Source: Osedax fenrisi (taxonomy: Eukaryota; Annelida; Polychaeta; Sabellida; Siboglinidae). From it: 64,000 nucleotides of DNA. Numbering within the stretch: position 1 is the stretch's first letter; each line of letters begins with the position of its first letter. Positions 46,390 to 58,344 of the stretch are shown piece by piece. The DNA lies in contig OZ025240.1 in the NCBI GenBank assembly GCA_964019155.1, forward strand, positions 20,311,521 through 20,375,520, in the 5' to 3' direction. The translations under genes were made by a program, and so were the position numbers. Below the pieces are notes generated by a model, which was not told the origin of the DNA, made no database searches, and was given only the letters and a program-made list of their open reading frames with translations.

Positions 46390-46760
46390 GTAACAGTACG
46401 ATGTGATGGAACATGACATTATGGTGTGCTGGAACTTAATAGTATGATATGATGTAAATTACAGTACGGTGTGCTGTAAGGTAACAGTATAATATGTTGG
46501 AACATTACATAACTTTGTACTGGAATGTGACAATACGATATGATATAATGTGACAATACGTTTTGCTGGAAAATTACTGTTCGATATGATGTAACGTGAC
46601 AGTATGGTGTTCTGAAAGTATTAATTATACATGTCCATCATATTGATGAACAATTACGGCAAATAGTTCAGGAAGGTGACAGTACGATATGATGTAACGT
46701 GACAGTACGGTGTGAGATAAAATAACGACTGAGTCGAACTCTATCTCGACTCGACTCGAA
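46390..46760. repeat. Imperfect tandem repeat 'gacagtacgatatgatgtaa'
   Basis: Short units alternating 'gacagtacgatatgatgtaa' and 'gtgacagtacggtgtgctgg' with variants. The array recurs at 48980-49330 and 52880-53240 as part of the ~4-kb duplicated unit. Confidence 0.85.
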
Positions 46761-46946
46761 AAACTTGACTCGTTTGAATCAATAGTGTGTGTGTGTATAT
46801 ACTATATGAAGTTATATTATATTATTTAATCATATTTAAATTATTAAATATAAATAGGAATTCGTATATTAAATCAAATATTCTAATATATTAATATATA
46901 ATATATATATATATATATATTATATAAAATATTTCGTAATAAATAC

Positions 46947-46976
46947 CTGGTTTATTAATGGTTATTTTATTACTAT
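46947..46976 (-). CDS. 30-nt phase-1 mini-exon, copy A
   Basis: Between 'ttttacag' and CCAG|GTATTT, 30 nt encoding SNKITINKP with split codons at both ends. Entry and exit phase are both 1, so any number of copies can be joined without losing frame. It differs from copies B and C at Asp/Gly, Ser/Asn and Ile/Thr positions. Confidence 0.6.
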
Positions 46977-47214
46977 CTGTAAAATATATAACATTAATTA
47001 ATAAAGATAATATATAAATTATTTTCAACTTAGTTTATAAATGATTAATACAAATATTAATTCTACTATTTTCGTAATATATAGTATTTAATGAATATAC
47101 TTGAGAATACATTTATATATACAGCATAAAACTGATATTTTATTTTCCGTATTATAACTAATAATTATAAAATACTTATAAATAAACATAAACTGTAGTT
47201 GTTCAATTACATAA

Positions 47215-47344
47215 TTATACATTTCTTATACGAATATATATACTATAATGTATTATATCAATATTTAATTTATCTGTATTATTATGTAATAAATTAAATT
47301 TAATAAGTCTTACGAAATTACCTCGTACGAGATTACTTGCTACC
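47215..47344. mobile_element. MITE (CCAGTAAYCTCGTA family), copy D
   Basis: Right half: internal 'ttcttatacgaatatatata' then 'aataagtcttacgaaattac' and 'ctcgtacgagattacttgct'. Duplicated as copy E at 51318-51445. Confidence 0.65.
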
Positions 47345-47560
47345 ATACATACAAATATTAATAATTATTTAATTATTTAAGAAAACTGAATGACTTAATA
47401 TTAATACACACTGTAAAGTACACTAACATAATTAAAAATACTACTAGAATTAATTATTTTCCCTAATATTTATTTTTCCCTAATAAAGAATAAAATATTA
47501 CTGACACACATTTAGATTTTACACTATATATTAACTATTACAACATATATAATAATATAT

Positions 47561-47609
<49 letters not shown>

Positions 47610-47736
47610 AGCAGCAATGCTTCTACAATTACCCAGGTACTTGTACCTAAATCTGATAATAATAATAATAATAATAATATATATATTAATTATTATATTT
47701 ATATTATTATTGTTGTTATTATTGTTATTCTTATAT

Positions 47737-47830
47737 TATTTGGTAGAGTCCTTTCATCTCTTCCAAGAACTTTGATAAAGTTTTCAATTATAACCATATA
47801 TGGCTATAATGCTCATTTGAAGCCATATAT
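47737..47830 (-). mobile_element. SINE 3' fragment
   Basis: 'ttggtagagtcctttcatct' and 'ttcaattataaccatatatg' match the inverted 3' body of the SINE at 15340-15620. Duplicated at 51741-51838 with the 4-kb unit. Confidence 0.75.
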
Positions 47831-47938
47831 ATATTATTATATATATATATATATATATATATTAATTATCATATGTACTACCTTCTTTAGATGTTTCTAT
47901 AAATTTATAAATTTTAATATATTTCTTATTATTATTCT

Positions 47939-47987
<49 letters not shown>

Positions 47988-48021
47988 ATAATTCTTATAA
48001 TATTATAAGAATAATAATAAG

Positions 48022-48063
<42 letters not shown>

Positions 48064-48361
48064 CGGGAAAAGGATATACGTGTAGTGAAAGGAAAGTATT
48101 TCTAGTGTTATTATTTATAGCACAAATGGGATAATTAATGAATTGGATCTTACGAACCCATATAATTGAAGTTGATACACAATATATCCTCATAATTACT
48201 GTTGCCTACACTGGATATTATTTTAATAATTCAATATCTCTGATTTTTATAAGTGTATTATTCTAATAGATTACTAAATAATTATATTTTATTTATAATT
48301 TTTTCTTTTGTACATAGAGTTTTGTAAATATGTTGAGTGTATATATATATATATATATATA

Positions 48362-48973
48362 CTAGCCGTTTTGGACCGTTGTATATGCGGATAGTCGAGA
48401 ATTATAAATTATTATTAGAAAATTGCATGATCTAGGTGTATTTTAGAAATAAGAAATATATTATTTATTTGATTTAAATTAATTATGTTATAAAAAAACA
48501 AATATTGAGAAATTAGTATAATAAACATAATAAATAGGAGTTAGCCCTATCTGAATTAGCTCTATCGGAGTTAGCCCTATCTGAATTAGCCTTATCGTAT
48601 TTAGCCCTATCTGAATTAGCCCTATCAGAGTTAGCAATATCTGAATTAGCCCTATCGGAGTTAGATCTATCTGAATTAGCCTTATCTGAATTAGCCCTAT
48701 AAAGGTTAGATTTATCTGAATTAGCCCTCTCTGAGTTAGCCCTATCTGAATTAGCCCTATCGTATTTAGCCCTATCGGAGTTAACACTATCGGAGTTAGC
48801 AGTATCTGAATTATCCCTATCTGAGTTAGCCCTATCTGAGTTATCCCTATATGAATTAACCCGATCGGAGTTAGCCCTATCGGAGAAAGCCCTATCTGAA
48901 TTATCCCTATCGGAGTTAGTCCTATCTAAAGTAGCCCTATCGTAGTTTGCCCTACGGAGTAACCCATATAAGA
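48362..48973 (-). mobile_element. Helitron-like element with 15-bp minisatellite, copy 2
   Basis: CTAG terminus (48362-48365, minus-strand 3' end) before T, and TC start at 48972-48973 after A. Same conserved lead segment and minisatellite (48538-48962) as copy 1. The minus-strand open frame of LTPIGLIQIG repeats is the translated minisatellite, not a gene. Confidence 0.5.
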
Positions 48974-49391
48974 TTAAAATATGGTGTGCTGGAGGGTAAC
49001 ATTATAATATGATGGAACATTACAGAACTTTGTGCAGGAAGGTGACAGTACGATATGATGTAATGTGACAGTACGGTGAGCTGAAAGTACGATATAATGG
49101 AAAATTACAGTACATTGTGCTGTTAGGTGACAGAACGATATGATGTAATGTGACAATACGTTTTACCGGAAAGTTACTGTACGATATAATGTAACTTAAC
49201 AATACAGTATTCTGAAAGTATATATTATACATATCCATCATATTGATGGAAAATTACAGTAAATAGTGCTAGAAGGTGACAGTACGAAATGATGTAACAT
49301 AACAGTAAGTGTGAGATAAAATAACGACTCGAGTAGGAATATATCTCGACTCGACTCGAAAGACTCGTTTGAATCAATAGTGTGTGTGTAT

Positions 49392-50260
49392 TAGTGCTGT
49401 ACAATTTCAAATACTTGGTTCTTCTCGAGAACTTCAAATCTTAAAAGTTGTGTTCTAGAGAACTTCAAATCTTTAAAAAAATATCAAGTTCTCGAGAACT
49501 TTAAATTTCTCATATTTAGGTATGTTCTAGAGTACTTCAAATCTGTTAATACTATTTTAAAATAAGTTAACGAAAAAAAAAATGGAATTTTATCTTAAAA
49601 GTTGTGTTCTAGAGAACTTCAAATCTTTAAAAAAATATCAAGTTCTCGAGAACTTTAAATTTCTCATATTTAGGTATGTTTTAGAGTACTTCAAATCTGT
49701 TAATACTATTTTAAAATAAGTTAACGAAAAAAAAATGGAATTTTAATTAATTAATTATTATTAATAATAATAAATTAATTAATAAATAATTATTATTAAT
49801 TTAATTAGTTATTAATTATAATAATTAATAAATAATTATAATATATAATACATAATTATAATAATTAATAAATAATTATAATAATTAATAAATAATTATA
49901 ATAATTAATAAATAATTATAATAATTAATAAATAATTATAATAATTAATAAATAATTATAATAATTAATAAATAATTATAATAATTAATAAATAATTATA
50001 ATAATTAATAAATAATTATTATTAATTAATAATAATAATAATTAATTTATAAATTATAATTAATTAATTAATAATTATTAAAATAATATATAATTAATTA
50101 TATTAATTAATAATAATAATTGATAAATAATTATTAATTAATAAATTATAATTGAATAATTAATAATAAATAATTATTAATTACTTGCATTATTGTATAG
50201 TTACTATTCTAATAATCATATATATATAATATGTACACCATATATGGCATATATGCTATA

Positions 50261-50318
<58 letters not shown>

Positions 50319-50895
50319 GGCTAAATATAAATATTATATTTAGACTATATATCTAGTAGATATATCTAGTATTATATATATACCATAGTGTCAAATATGT
50401 ATTCAAAATATACTTATAGACAAATACAGTTTTAAACGGTTTATGAATTAACATTTTTATATATTAATACAGAGTATAAATCATTTAAACTTAATCTAAT
50501 GATATTCTTTCAGGAATATGCATAATATACGTATTAATTGTTAAATATTGTTATTAATAGATAATAAATCAAGGAAACGTTGTCCTTGATAACATTATTC
50601 TATTTTAAATATATTATCAAATAGGTGGCATAACTGATGATCGAATTAATAGTATCTATACATTTTAATGAATATTTTAAAATAGTTGAAAGAAACTTAT
50701 TACATAATTATTATATATGTTAATCGATCGTTACCCGAACAATTACCCGACATGATACCCGAACCGAAACTAAATTTAAAATAAAGATTTGAAACCATCA
50801 AATATTTTCAAATACCCGAAAATTAATGATTTGAACCGAACCGAAAAAAAAAGATTTGAGATTGTATATTTGAGATTTAAAATTGTACAGCACTA
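49392..50895 (+). mobile_element. Non-autonomous hAT element, copy 1
   Basis: TIRs TAGTGCTGTACAATTTCAAA and, inverted, TTTAAAATTGTACAGCACTA, with a perfect 8-bp duplication GTGTGTAT (49384-49391 and 50896-50903). The unfilled site is preserved at about 46785 in the undisrupted left arm. Subterminal repeats: 'gttctcgagaacttcaaat' at the left and 'acccgaac', 'aaccgaaccgaa' at the right. The centre holds a 'aataattataataattaata' tandem array. No transposase frame. A 150-bp internal duplication (49448-49740) distinguishes it from copy 2. Confidence 0.9.
49800..50030. repeat. 'ataattataataattaata' tandem array
   Basis: About ten 18-bp units of 'aattataataattaataaa' type inside the hAT element. 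Matching arrays at 53580-53810 and, inverted, at 62400-62570. Confidence 0.9.
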
Positions 50896-51038
50896 GTGTG
50901 TATATACTCTATATAGTTATATTGTATTATTTAATCATATTTAAATTATTAAATCTAAATAGGAATTAGTATATTAAATATTCTAATATAATAATATATG
51001 AAATATATCTACTATATAAAATATTTCGTAATAAATAC

Positions 51039-51068
51039 CTGGTTTATTAGTGGTTATTTTATTATTAC
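51039..51068 (-). CDS. 30-nt phase-1 mini-exon, copy B
   Basis: 'ttttacag' acceptor, CCAG|GTATTT donor, encoding NNKITTNKP with phase-1 ends. Identical to copy C. A longer minus-strand open frame runs through it, but the matching copies A and C have a stop upstream in that frame, so the longer frame is not conserved. Confidence 0.6.
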
Positions 51069-51317
51069 CTGTAAAATATATAACATTAATTAATAAAGAT
51101 AATATATAAATTATTATCAACTTAGTTAATAAATGATTAATACAAATATTAATTCTACTATTTTCGTAATATATAGTATTTAATAAATTTACTTGAGAAT
51201 ACATTTATATATATATATACAGCATAAAACTGATATTTTATTTTCCGTATTATAACTAATAATTATAAAATACTTATAAATAAACACAAACTGTAGTTGT
51301 TCAATTACATAATTATA

Positions 51318-51445
51318 CATTTCTTATACGAATATATATACTATAATGTATTATATCAATATTTAATTTATCTGTATTATTATGTAATAAATTAAATTTA
51401 ATAAGTCTTACGAAATTACCTCGTACGAGATTACTTGCTACCATA
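51318..51445. mobile_element. MITE (CCAGTAAYCTCGTA family), copy E
   Basis: Duplicate of copy D within the 4-kb unit. Confidence 0.65.
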
Positions 51446-51658
51446 CATACAAATATTAATAATTATTTAATTATTTAAGAAAACTGAATGACTTAATATT
51501 AATACACACTGTAAAGTACACTAACATAATTAAAAATACTACAAGAATTAATTATTTTCCCTAATATTTATTTTTCCATAATAAAGAATAAAATATTACT
51601 GACACACATTTAGATTTTACACTATATATTAACTATTACAACATATATAATAATATAT

Positions 51659-51698
<40 letters not shown>

Positions 51699-51740
51699 TA
51701 TTATATTTATATTATTATTGTTGTTATTATTGTTATTCTT

Positions 51741-51838
51741 ATATTATTTGGTAGAGTCCTTTCATCTCTTCCAAGAACTTAGATAAAGTTTTCAATTATA
51801 ACCATATATGGCTATAATGCTCATTTGAAGCCATATAT
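51741..51838 (-). mobile_element. SINE 3' fragment, duplicated copy
   Basis: Same fragment as 47737-47830, carried by the tandem duplication. Confidence 0.75.
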
Positions 51839-51842
51839 ATAT

Positions 51843-51876
<34 letters not shown>

Positions 51877-51947
51877 CTTATCATATGTACTACCTTCTGT
51901 AGATTTCTATAAATTTATAATTTTAATATATTTCTTATTATTATTCT

Positions 51948-52011
<64 letters not shown>

Positions 52012-52025
52012 AGAATAATAATAAG

Positions 52026-52063
<38 letters not shown>

Positions 52064-52356
52064 CGGGAAAAGGATATACGTGTAGTGAAAAGAAAGTATT
52101 TCTAGTGTTATTATTTATAGCACAAATGGGATAATTAATGAATTGGATCTTACGAACCCATATAATTGAAGTTGATACACAATATATCCTCATAATTACT
52201 GTTTCCTACACTGGATATTATTTTAATAATTCAATATATCTGATTTTTATAAGTGTATTATTCTAATAGATTACTAAATAATTATATTTTATTTATCATT
52301 TTTTCTTTTGTACATAGAGTTTTTTAAATATTTTGAGTATATATTTTATATATATA

Positions 52357-52878
52357 CTAGCCGTTTTGGACCGTTGTATATGCGGATAGTCGAGAATTAT
52401 AAATTATTATTAGAAAATTGCATGATCTAGGTGTATTTTAGAAATAAGAAATATATTATTTATTTGATTTAAATTAATGATGTTATAAAAAAATAAATAT
52501 TGAGAAATTAATATAATAAACATAATAAATAGGAGTTATCCCTATATGAATTAGCTCTATCGGAGTTAGCCCTATCTGAATTAGCCTTATCGTATTTATC
52601 CCTATCTGAATTAGCCCTATCAGAGTTAGCAATATCTGAATTAGCCCTATCGGAGTTAGATATATCTGAATTATCCTTATCTGAATTAGCCCTATCAAGG
52701 TTAGATTTATCTGAATTAGCCTTCTCTAAGTTAGCCCTATCTGAATTAGCCCTATCGTATTTAGCCCTATCGGAGTTAACACTATCGGAGTTAGCAGTAT
52801 CTTAATTAGCCCTATCATAGTTAGCCCTATATGAATTAGCCCTAACTGAGTTAACCCTACGGAGTAACCCATATAAGA
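52357..52878 (-). mobile_element. Helitron-like element with 15-bp minisatellite, copy 3
   Basis: Duplicate of 48362-48973 with a shorter minisatellite (52531-52868). Termini CTAG and TC are conserved. Confidence 0.5.
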
Positions 52879-53295
52879 TTAAAATATGGTGTGCTGGAAG
52901 GTAACAATATAATATGATGGAACATTACAGAACTTTGTGCAGGAAGGTGACAGTACGATATGATGTAATGTGACAGTACGGTGAGCTGAAAGTACGATAT
53001 AATGGAAAATTACAGTACATTGTGCTGTTAGGTGACAGAACGATATGATGTAATGTGACAATACGTTTTCCGGAAAGTTACTGTACGATATAATGTAACT
53101 TGACATTACAGTCTTCTGAAAGTATATATTATACATATCCATCATATTGATGGAAAATTACAGTAAATAGTGCTAGAAGGTGACAGTACGAAATGTTGTA
53201 ACATAACAGTAAGTGTGAGATGAAATAACGACTCGAGTAGGAATATATCTCGACTCGACTCGAAAGACTCGTTTGAATCAATAGTGTGTGTGTAT

Positions 53296-54045
53296 TAGTG
53301 CTGTACAATTTCAAATACTTGGTTCTTCTCGAGAACTTCAAATCTTAAAAGTTGTGTTCTAGAGAACTTCAAATCTTTAAAAAATATCAAGTTCTCGAGA
53401 ACTTTAAATTTCTCATATTTAGGTATGTTCTATAGTACTTCAAATCTTTTAATACTATTTTAAAATAAGTTAACGAAAAAAAAAATGGAATTTTAATTAA
53501 TTAATTATTATTAATAATAATAAATTAATTAATAAATAATTATTATTAATTTAATTAGTTATTAATTATAATAATTAATAAATAATTATAATATATAAAT
53601 AATTATAATAATTAATAAATAATTATAATAATTAATAAATAATTATAATAATTAATAAATAATTATAATAATTAATAAATAATTATAATAATTAATAAAT
53701 AATTATAATAATTAATAAATAATTATAATAATTAATAAATAATTATAATAATTAATAAATAATTATAATAATTAATAAATAATTATAATAATTAATAAAT
53801 AATTATTATTAATTAATAATAATAATAATTAATTTATAAATTATTAAATAATTAATAATTATTAAAATATATATAATTAATTATATTAATTAATAATAAT
53901 AATTGATAAATAATTATTAATTAATAAATTATAATTGAATAATTAATAATAAATAATTATTAATTACTTGCATTATTGTATAGTTACTATTCTAATAATC
54001 ATATATATATATAATATGTACACCATATATGGCATATATGCTATA

Positions 54046-54079
<34 letters not shown>

Positions 54080-54655
54080 GGCTAAATATAAATATTATAT
54101 TTAGACTATATATCTAGTAGATATATCTAGTATTATATATATACCATAGTGTCAAATATGTATTCAAAATATACTTGTAGACAAATACAGTTTTAAACGG
54201 TTTATGAATTAACATTTTTATATATTAATACAGAGTATACATCATTTAAACTTAATCTAATGATATTCTTTCAGGAATATGCATAATATACGTATTAATT
54301 GTTAAATATTGTTATTAATGGATAATAAATCAAGGAAACAGTGTCAATGATAACATTATTCTATTTTAAATATATTATCAAATAGGTAGCATAGCTGATG
54401 ATCGAATTAATAGTATCTATACATTTTAATGAATATTTTAAAATAGTTGAAAGAAACTTATTACATAATTATTATATATGTTAATCGATCGTTACACGAA
54501 CAATTACCTGACATGATACCCGAACCGAAACTAAATTTAAAATAAAGATTTGAGACCATCAAATATTTTCAATACCCGAAAATTAATGATTTGAACCGAA
54601 CCGAAAAAAAAAGATTTGAGATTTTATATTTGAGATTTGAAATTGTACAGCACTA
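53296..54655 (+). mobile_element. Non-autonomous hAT element, copy 2
   Basis: Same TIRs and the same flanking GTGTGTAT (53288-53295, 54656-54663) as copy 1. It was therefore duplicated together with its flanks and did not arise by a new insertion. Confidence 0.9.
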
Positions 54656-54789
54656 GTGTGTATATACTCTATGAAGTTATATTGTATTATTTAATCATAT
54701 TTAAATTATTTAATCTAAATAGGAATTAGTATATTAAATATTCTAATATATTAATATATCTACTATATAAAATATTTCGTAATATATAC

Positions 54790-54819
54790 CTGGTTTATTA
54801 GTGGTTATTTTATTATTAC
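54790..54819 (-). CDS. 30-nt phase-1 mini-exon, copy C
   Basis: Encodes NNKITTNKP between a 'ttttacag' acceptor and CCAG|GTATAT. It is the most upstream of the three copies in the gene's orientation. Entry phase 1 can accept the A|GTAATG donor at 57345, giving Ser at the junction. Confidence 0.58.
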
Positions 54820-55113
54820 CTGTAAAATATATAACATTAATTAATAAAGATAATATATAAATTATTATCAACTTAGTTTATAAATGATTAATACAAATAT
54901 TAATTCTACTATTTTCGTAATATATAGTATTTAATGAATATACTTGAGAATACATTTATATATATACAGCATAAAACTGATATTTTATTTTCCGTATTAT
55001 AACTAATAATTATAAAATACTTATAAATACACACAAACTGTTGTTTTTAAATAGATAATACGTATAAGGTATATATAATATGTTATGTGTATTATTTATA
55101 ATAATCTAAATTA

Positions 55114-56272
55114 CCCAGTGAACCAAAATTTGAAATTTTTTCGAAAATGTTTGTAATTTATTTACGAATATTGAAAATTATTGAAAATAATTTTCAATAT
55201 TCGCAAATATATTGCAAATTTTTGAAAATAAAACACGAAGATTGCAAAATAGTTGAAAATAATATACGAAAATAATACGAAAATGATTTTCGCCAATTTT
55301 ACGAAAATAATTTTCAAATAAAATGCAAAGTTTGCAAAATATTTGAAAAATATACGAAAATAATACGAAAAGGATTTTCGAAAATTTTACGAAAATTATT
55401 TTCAAATAAAATGCGAAGGTTGTAAAATTTTTGAAAATAAAACACGAAATTTGCAAACTATTTGAAAATAATTTACGAAAATAATACGAATGTGATTTGC
55501 AAATAAAACTTAAAATTTGTAATTTTTTGAAAATAAACATGATGTATGTAAATTTTATATTAATATATATTAATTAATATATTAAGATTATTAATAGATT
55601 TAATTAAATTTTAAAATATATATTTCTTTGCAGATAAATTGTTTAAATTTTTTAAAATATCTACTTTATATTATTTATTTAGGATTAACGAAATACATAT
55701 TAAATAGATAAAATGTTTTATTTTAAAATAAATTTTTATTTATATTGATATACATATTTTATATTTAACATCATTATTAATGGTTATTCGATCACAAATA
55801 ATGGAGGATAGGTCTGCAAAAACTAATTAATAAACCACTGTTTATTCAGTTAAACTAATTTTTGATTCATTCAATGAATACAAAATATTCATATAATATT
55901 TTATTAATTAATATATTTATTCTAGTTATATATATATATATATATATATATATCACATAAAAATATCTTTTATTTGTATTATATTCTCCACATAATTTAT
56001 TTTTGATTTACAAATGTGTTGATTGTTGACTAAATATTTATTAAATTCTGAAAATTATGTGCCAAGTTTGCAAAATGTACGTAAATAATTGAAATTTATT
56101 TGCGAAGTTCGTAAATGATTTTCGAAAAATTTACGTAAATAATTGAAATTTAATTTCAAAGTTTGCAAAAATGTGTCACCAGAATTTTCGAAAAATTTTC
56201 GAAAAACATTTATAAATTATTTTCAAATATTGAAAATTATTTGAAAATTATTTTCAAATTTGGTTTACTGGG
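55114..56272. mobile_element. Fold-back-type element with CCCAGTAAACC termini
   Basis: Inverted ends CCCAGTGAACCAAAATTTGA and (inverted) CCCAGTAAACCAAATTTGAA are flanked by TA on both sides. Both arms are filled with 'acgaaaataattttcaaata', 'gaaaatttgcaaa' type repeats, so the element is largely self-complementary. A long minus-strand open frame inside is repeat translation. The TA duplication would fit a mariner-type partner; the superfamily is not certain. Confidence 0.7.
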
Positions 56273-56666
56273 TATCTTATATCATGCCTATATATAAATA
56301 TTCCAATTAATATATTAAATAATGCAAATATATTTAAATACTTTAAATAACTTCAAAAGTATTATTATGTTTACAATTATATAATTTAAAACTATCTTAT
56401 GATTAAATATATACTTATGTTTATTTCAATTTAAAGACACGATTAACTCCAAAATTATAAAATAATTGTTATTCAGCAGAGGTAATTTAGATTTATTTTT
56501 AAACAAAATAAAGTGTTATTAAAATATAAAAATATATTTAAATAATGTATAATATGTGATACAAAATTAATTATAAGTACAGAAAATATACATTTTAATC
56601 ATTAGCATAGATATAATTATATTATACATGTATGCATAGTAATATTAATATGATAATATTATTATC

Positions 56667-56712
<46 letters not shown>

Positions 56713-56839
56713 TATCTATCAATTACTTTTGATCTATTATATAGTTTACATATTTTATTGTACATATATCAGTAGTATTAGAGATATTATTATTATTATT
56801 CAATCATATGTTATTATGTATATATATATACAAAGACTG

Positions 56840-57235
56840 CAAAAAAGCGAGATTCTAGCTATAGCTAAATTATCCTTTTATAAGTCGTGATTTTTTAGAA
56901 ATTTGTGAACAAAAAAGCTATAGTCTTGAAAATCCTATCTACACCTATAATTGTAACATGGCTTATACAAATTACTTATCGATACATGGCTCAGATAAGC
57001 TCATATACACCAACCAATGGAAAATGGATGTTACATGCTAAATATCACATCATGACTCAGACAATCTAGTATCTAGCTCTAGCTTAATTTTGCTTCTTTA
57101 TGGGTTGTGATTTTTAGATATTTGCGAAAAAAAAAGCTATAGCTCAAAAATCCTATTTATAGATATCAATTAAATATGGCTTTTACATGTTACTTGACGT
57201 AATATGGCTAAGAAAAGCAACATAGATATTATCAA
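56840..57235. repeat. ~215-bp imperfect direct repeat
   Basis: Two units share 'ctagctatagctaaattatc', 'gtcgtgattttttagaaatt' and 'aaaaaagctatag' blocks; unit two starts near 57060. Not otherwise recognised. Confidence 0.7.
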
Positions 57236-57279
57236 AATAAAACATATGCACTAAGAATTTATTTATTAACTAAAATAGA

Positions 57280-57414
57280 TTATAACAAATTTGTTGATAG
57301 TATTGTCATAACACAATCAGCATTCGTGTCTGTCGAAACATTACTCTTATTTCGTAAATCTTCACTTGGTGATTCCTCATCTTCATATATGTGCAGATCT
57401 CCTACTGACTTATC
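57280..57414 (-). CDS. Candidate acidic exon, minus strand
   Basis: After 'aatcag', 45 codons are open to TAA: DKSVGDLHIYEDEESPSEDL, then RNKSNVSTDTNADCV and more. Composition is clearly less AT-biased than the surroundings. It can be read as a terminal exon. Alternatively it ends at AAGA|GTAATG (exon 57345-57414, exit phase 1), which joins in frame to the mini-exons and continues RNKS-NNKITTNKP. I cannot decide between the two. Family unknown. Confidence 0.45.
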   Translation of the reverse strand, partial: DKSVGDLHIYEDEESPSEDLRNKSNVSTDTNADCVMTILSTNLL

Positions 57415-57769
57415 CTGATTAATTGCAATAGAAAAGTATAATTAATATATAATAATAATACAATAGTATAATATTTATTAAAAATATAATAATTTAATTT
57501 AATATATTATTATATTAGGTAGAGATGATGAATGATAAAAGATAAATACACATTTTAAAAAACTATTATAATTATTCTGCATTTTTGTTTGCTATATGCA
57601 CAAATTATATGAATAAATTATTATAATATTTGTATAAATATATATATAATTGAAGAGACAATATTGGTGTAAATATTTTTTAATAAAAAATGACATAATA
57701 TATACTATATATACATGAAATAAACTATATTTAAAAAACTAATCACAATATTTGTATCATTATATAATA

Positions 57770-57895
57770 TCTGTAAAATATAAAAATAAATGTTTATATT
57801 CATGACCTAAATGATCTTTTAATGATGCTTTGTTATTACTTTTTTTATTAACATGTAAATGCATGACATTGTATACACGCTGAGTTATCTCCTTA
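57770..57895 (-). CDS. Candidate exon, minus strand
   Basis: After 'tttaag' the minus strand is open for 43 codons: EITQRVYNVMHLHVNKK, then SLKDHLGHEYKHLF. A donor CAT|GTTAAT after MHLH (exon about 57857-57895) would join the 57414 exon in phase 0. No recognised domain; moderate coding character only. Confidence 0.35.
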
Positions 57896-58274
57896 AATAG
57901 TATATAATTTGGATATTATACCAGTCTTATATCAATATTTCATGATATTATTCTTTTGGGATACCTTATAAGTGTTAATTAATTGTAATATATAAATTAT
58001 AAGTATATTATGAAATCAATACATTATTATTAATTGTAATATATTTATATATTACTAAGGAAAATATAGAATGACATATATGGGTCATTTCATCATCTAT
58101 TTATAAATTCATTTAGTTATAAATGATATATTAGATAGACACTTATAAAAAATATTTTTTTTAAATATTTACATATACCATATGCCGTTACATGTATGCA
58201 TCATACATGCATGAATTAATACATTGCATGATAGACTATACATATACATACGCTAATTATAATGGCCAATCATA

Positions 58275-58333
58275 CTATTGTACGATTTTAATTTCAATAT
58301 GCTGATTTTGTACAGGTACTGTTTTAGGGATAC
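58275..58333 (-). CDS. Candidate exon, minus strand
   Basis: After 'ttatcag', one frame reads GIPKTVPVQNQHIEIKIVQ to a TAG. A donor ATC|GTACAA three codons before the stop would join EITQRV in phase 0. A second frame is also open, so the reading is uncertain. It may be an internal exon of the same minus-strand gene. Confidence 0.3.
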
Positions 58334-58344
58334 CTGATAAAAAA

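Larger units (their letters stand above)
46785..54655. repeat. ~4-kb tandem segmental duplication
   Basis: A unit beginning 'gttatattgtattatttaat' (46800) repeats from about 50908, and its first ~400 bp again from 54675, so there are two full units and a partial third. Each full unit contains a 30-nt mini-exon, a MITE, a SINE 3' fragment, (TA)n, a Helitron-like element with minisatellite, the 'gacagtacg' array and a complete hAT element. The copies differ by scattered substitutions and by array lengths. Confidence 0.9.

Noticed and set aside
48488..48787. Minus-strand frame of LTPIGLIQIG repeats resembling a repeat protein
   Set aside because: A 15-bp minisatellite is always open in some frame. 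Copies at 8121 and 52531 have frame-shifting indels, so no protein is conserved.
50983..51204. 73-codon frame running through mini-exon B with a signal-peptide-like start
   Set aside because: The equivalent frames in copies A and C contain a stop upstream of the mini-exon, so the longer frame is not conserved; the splice-bounded 30-nt exon is preferred.
53580..53810. Regularly spaced short repeats that could be taken for a CRISPR array
   Set aside because: Contiguous 18-bp units without spacers, inside a hAT element in an animal genome.
55178..55540. 120-codon minus-strand Phe/Lys-rich frame
   Set aside because: Translation of the self-complementary repeats of the fold-back element.
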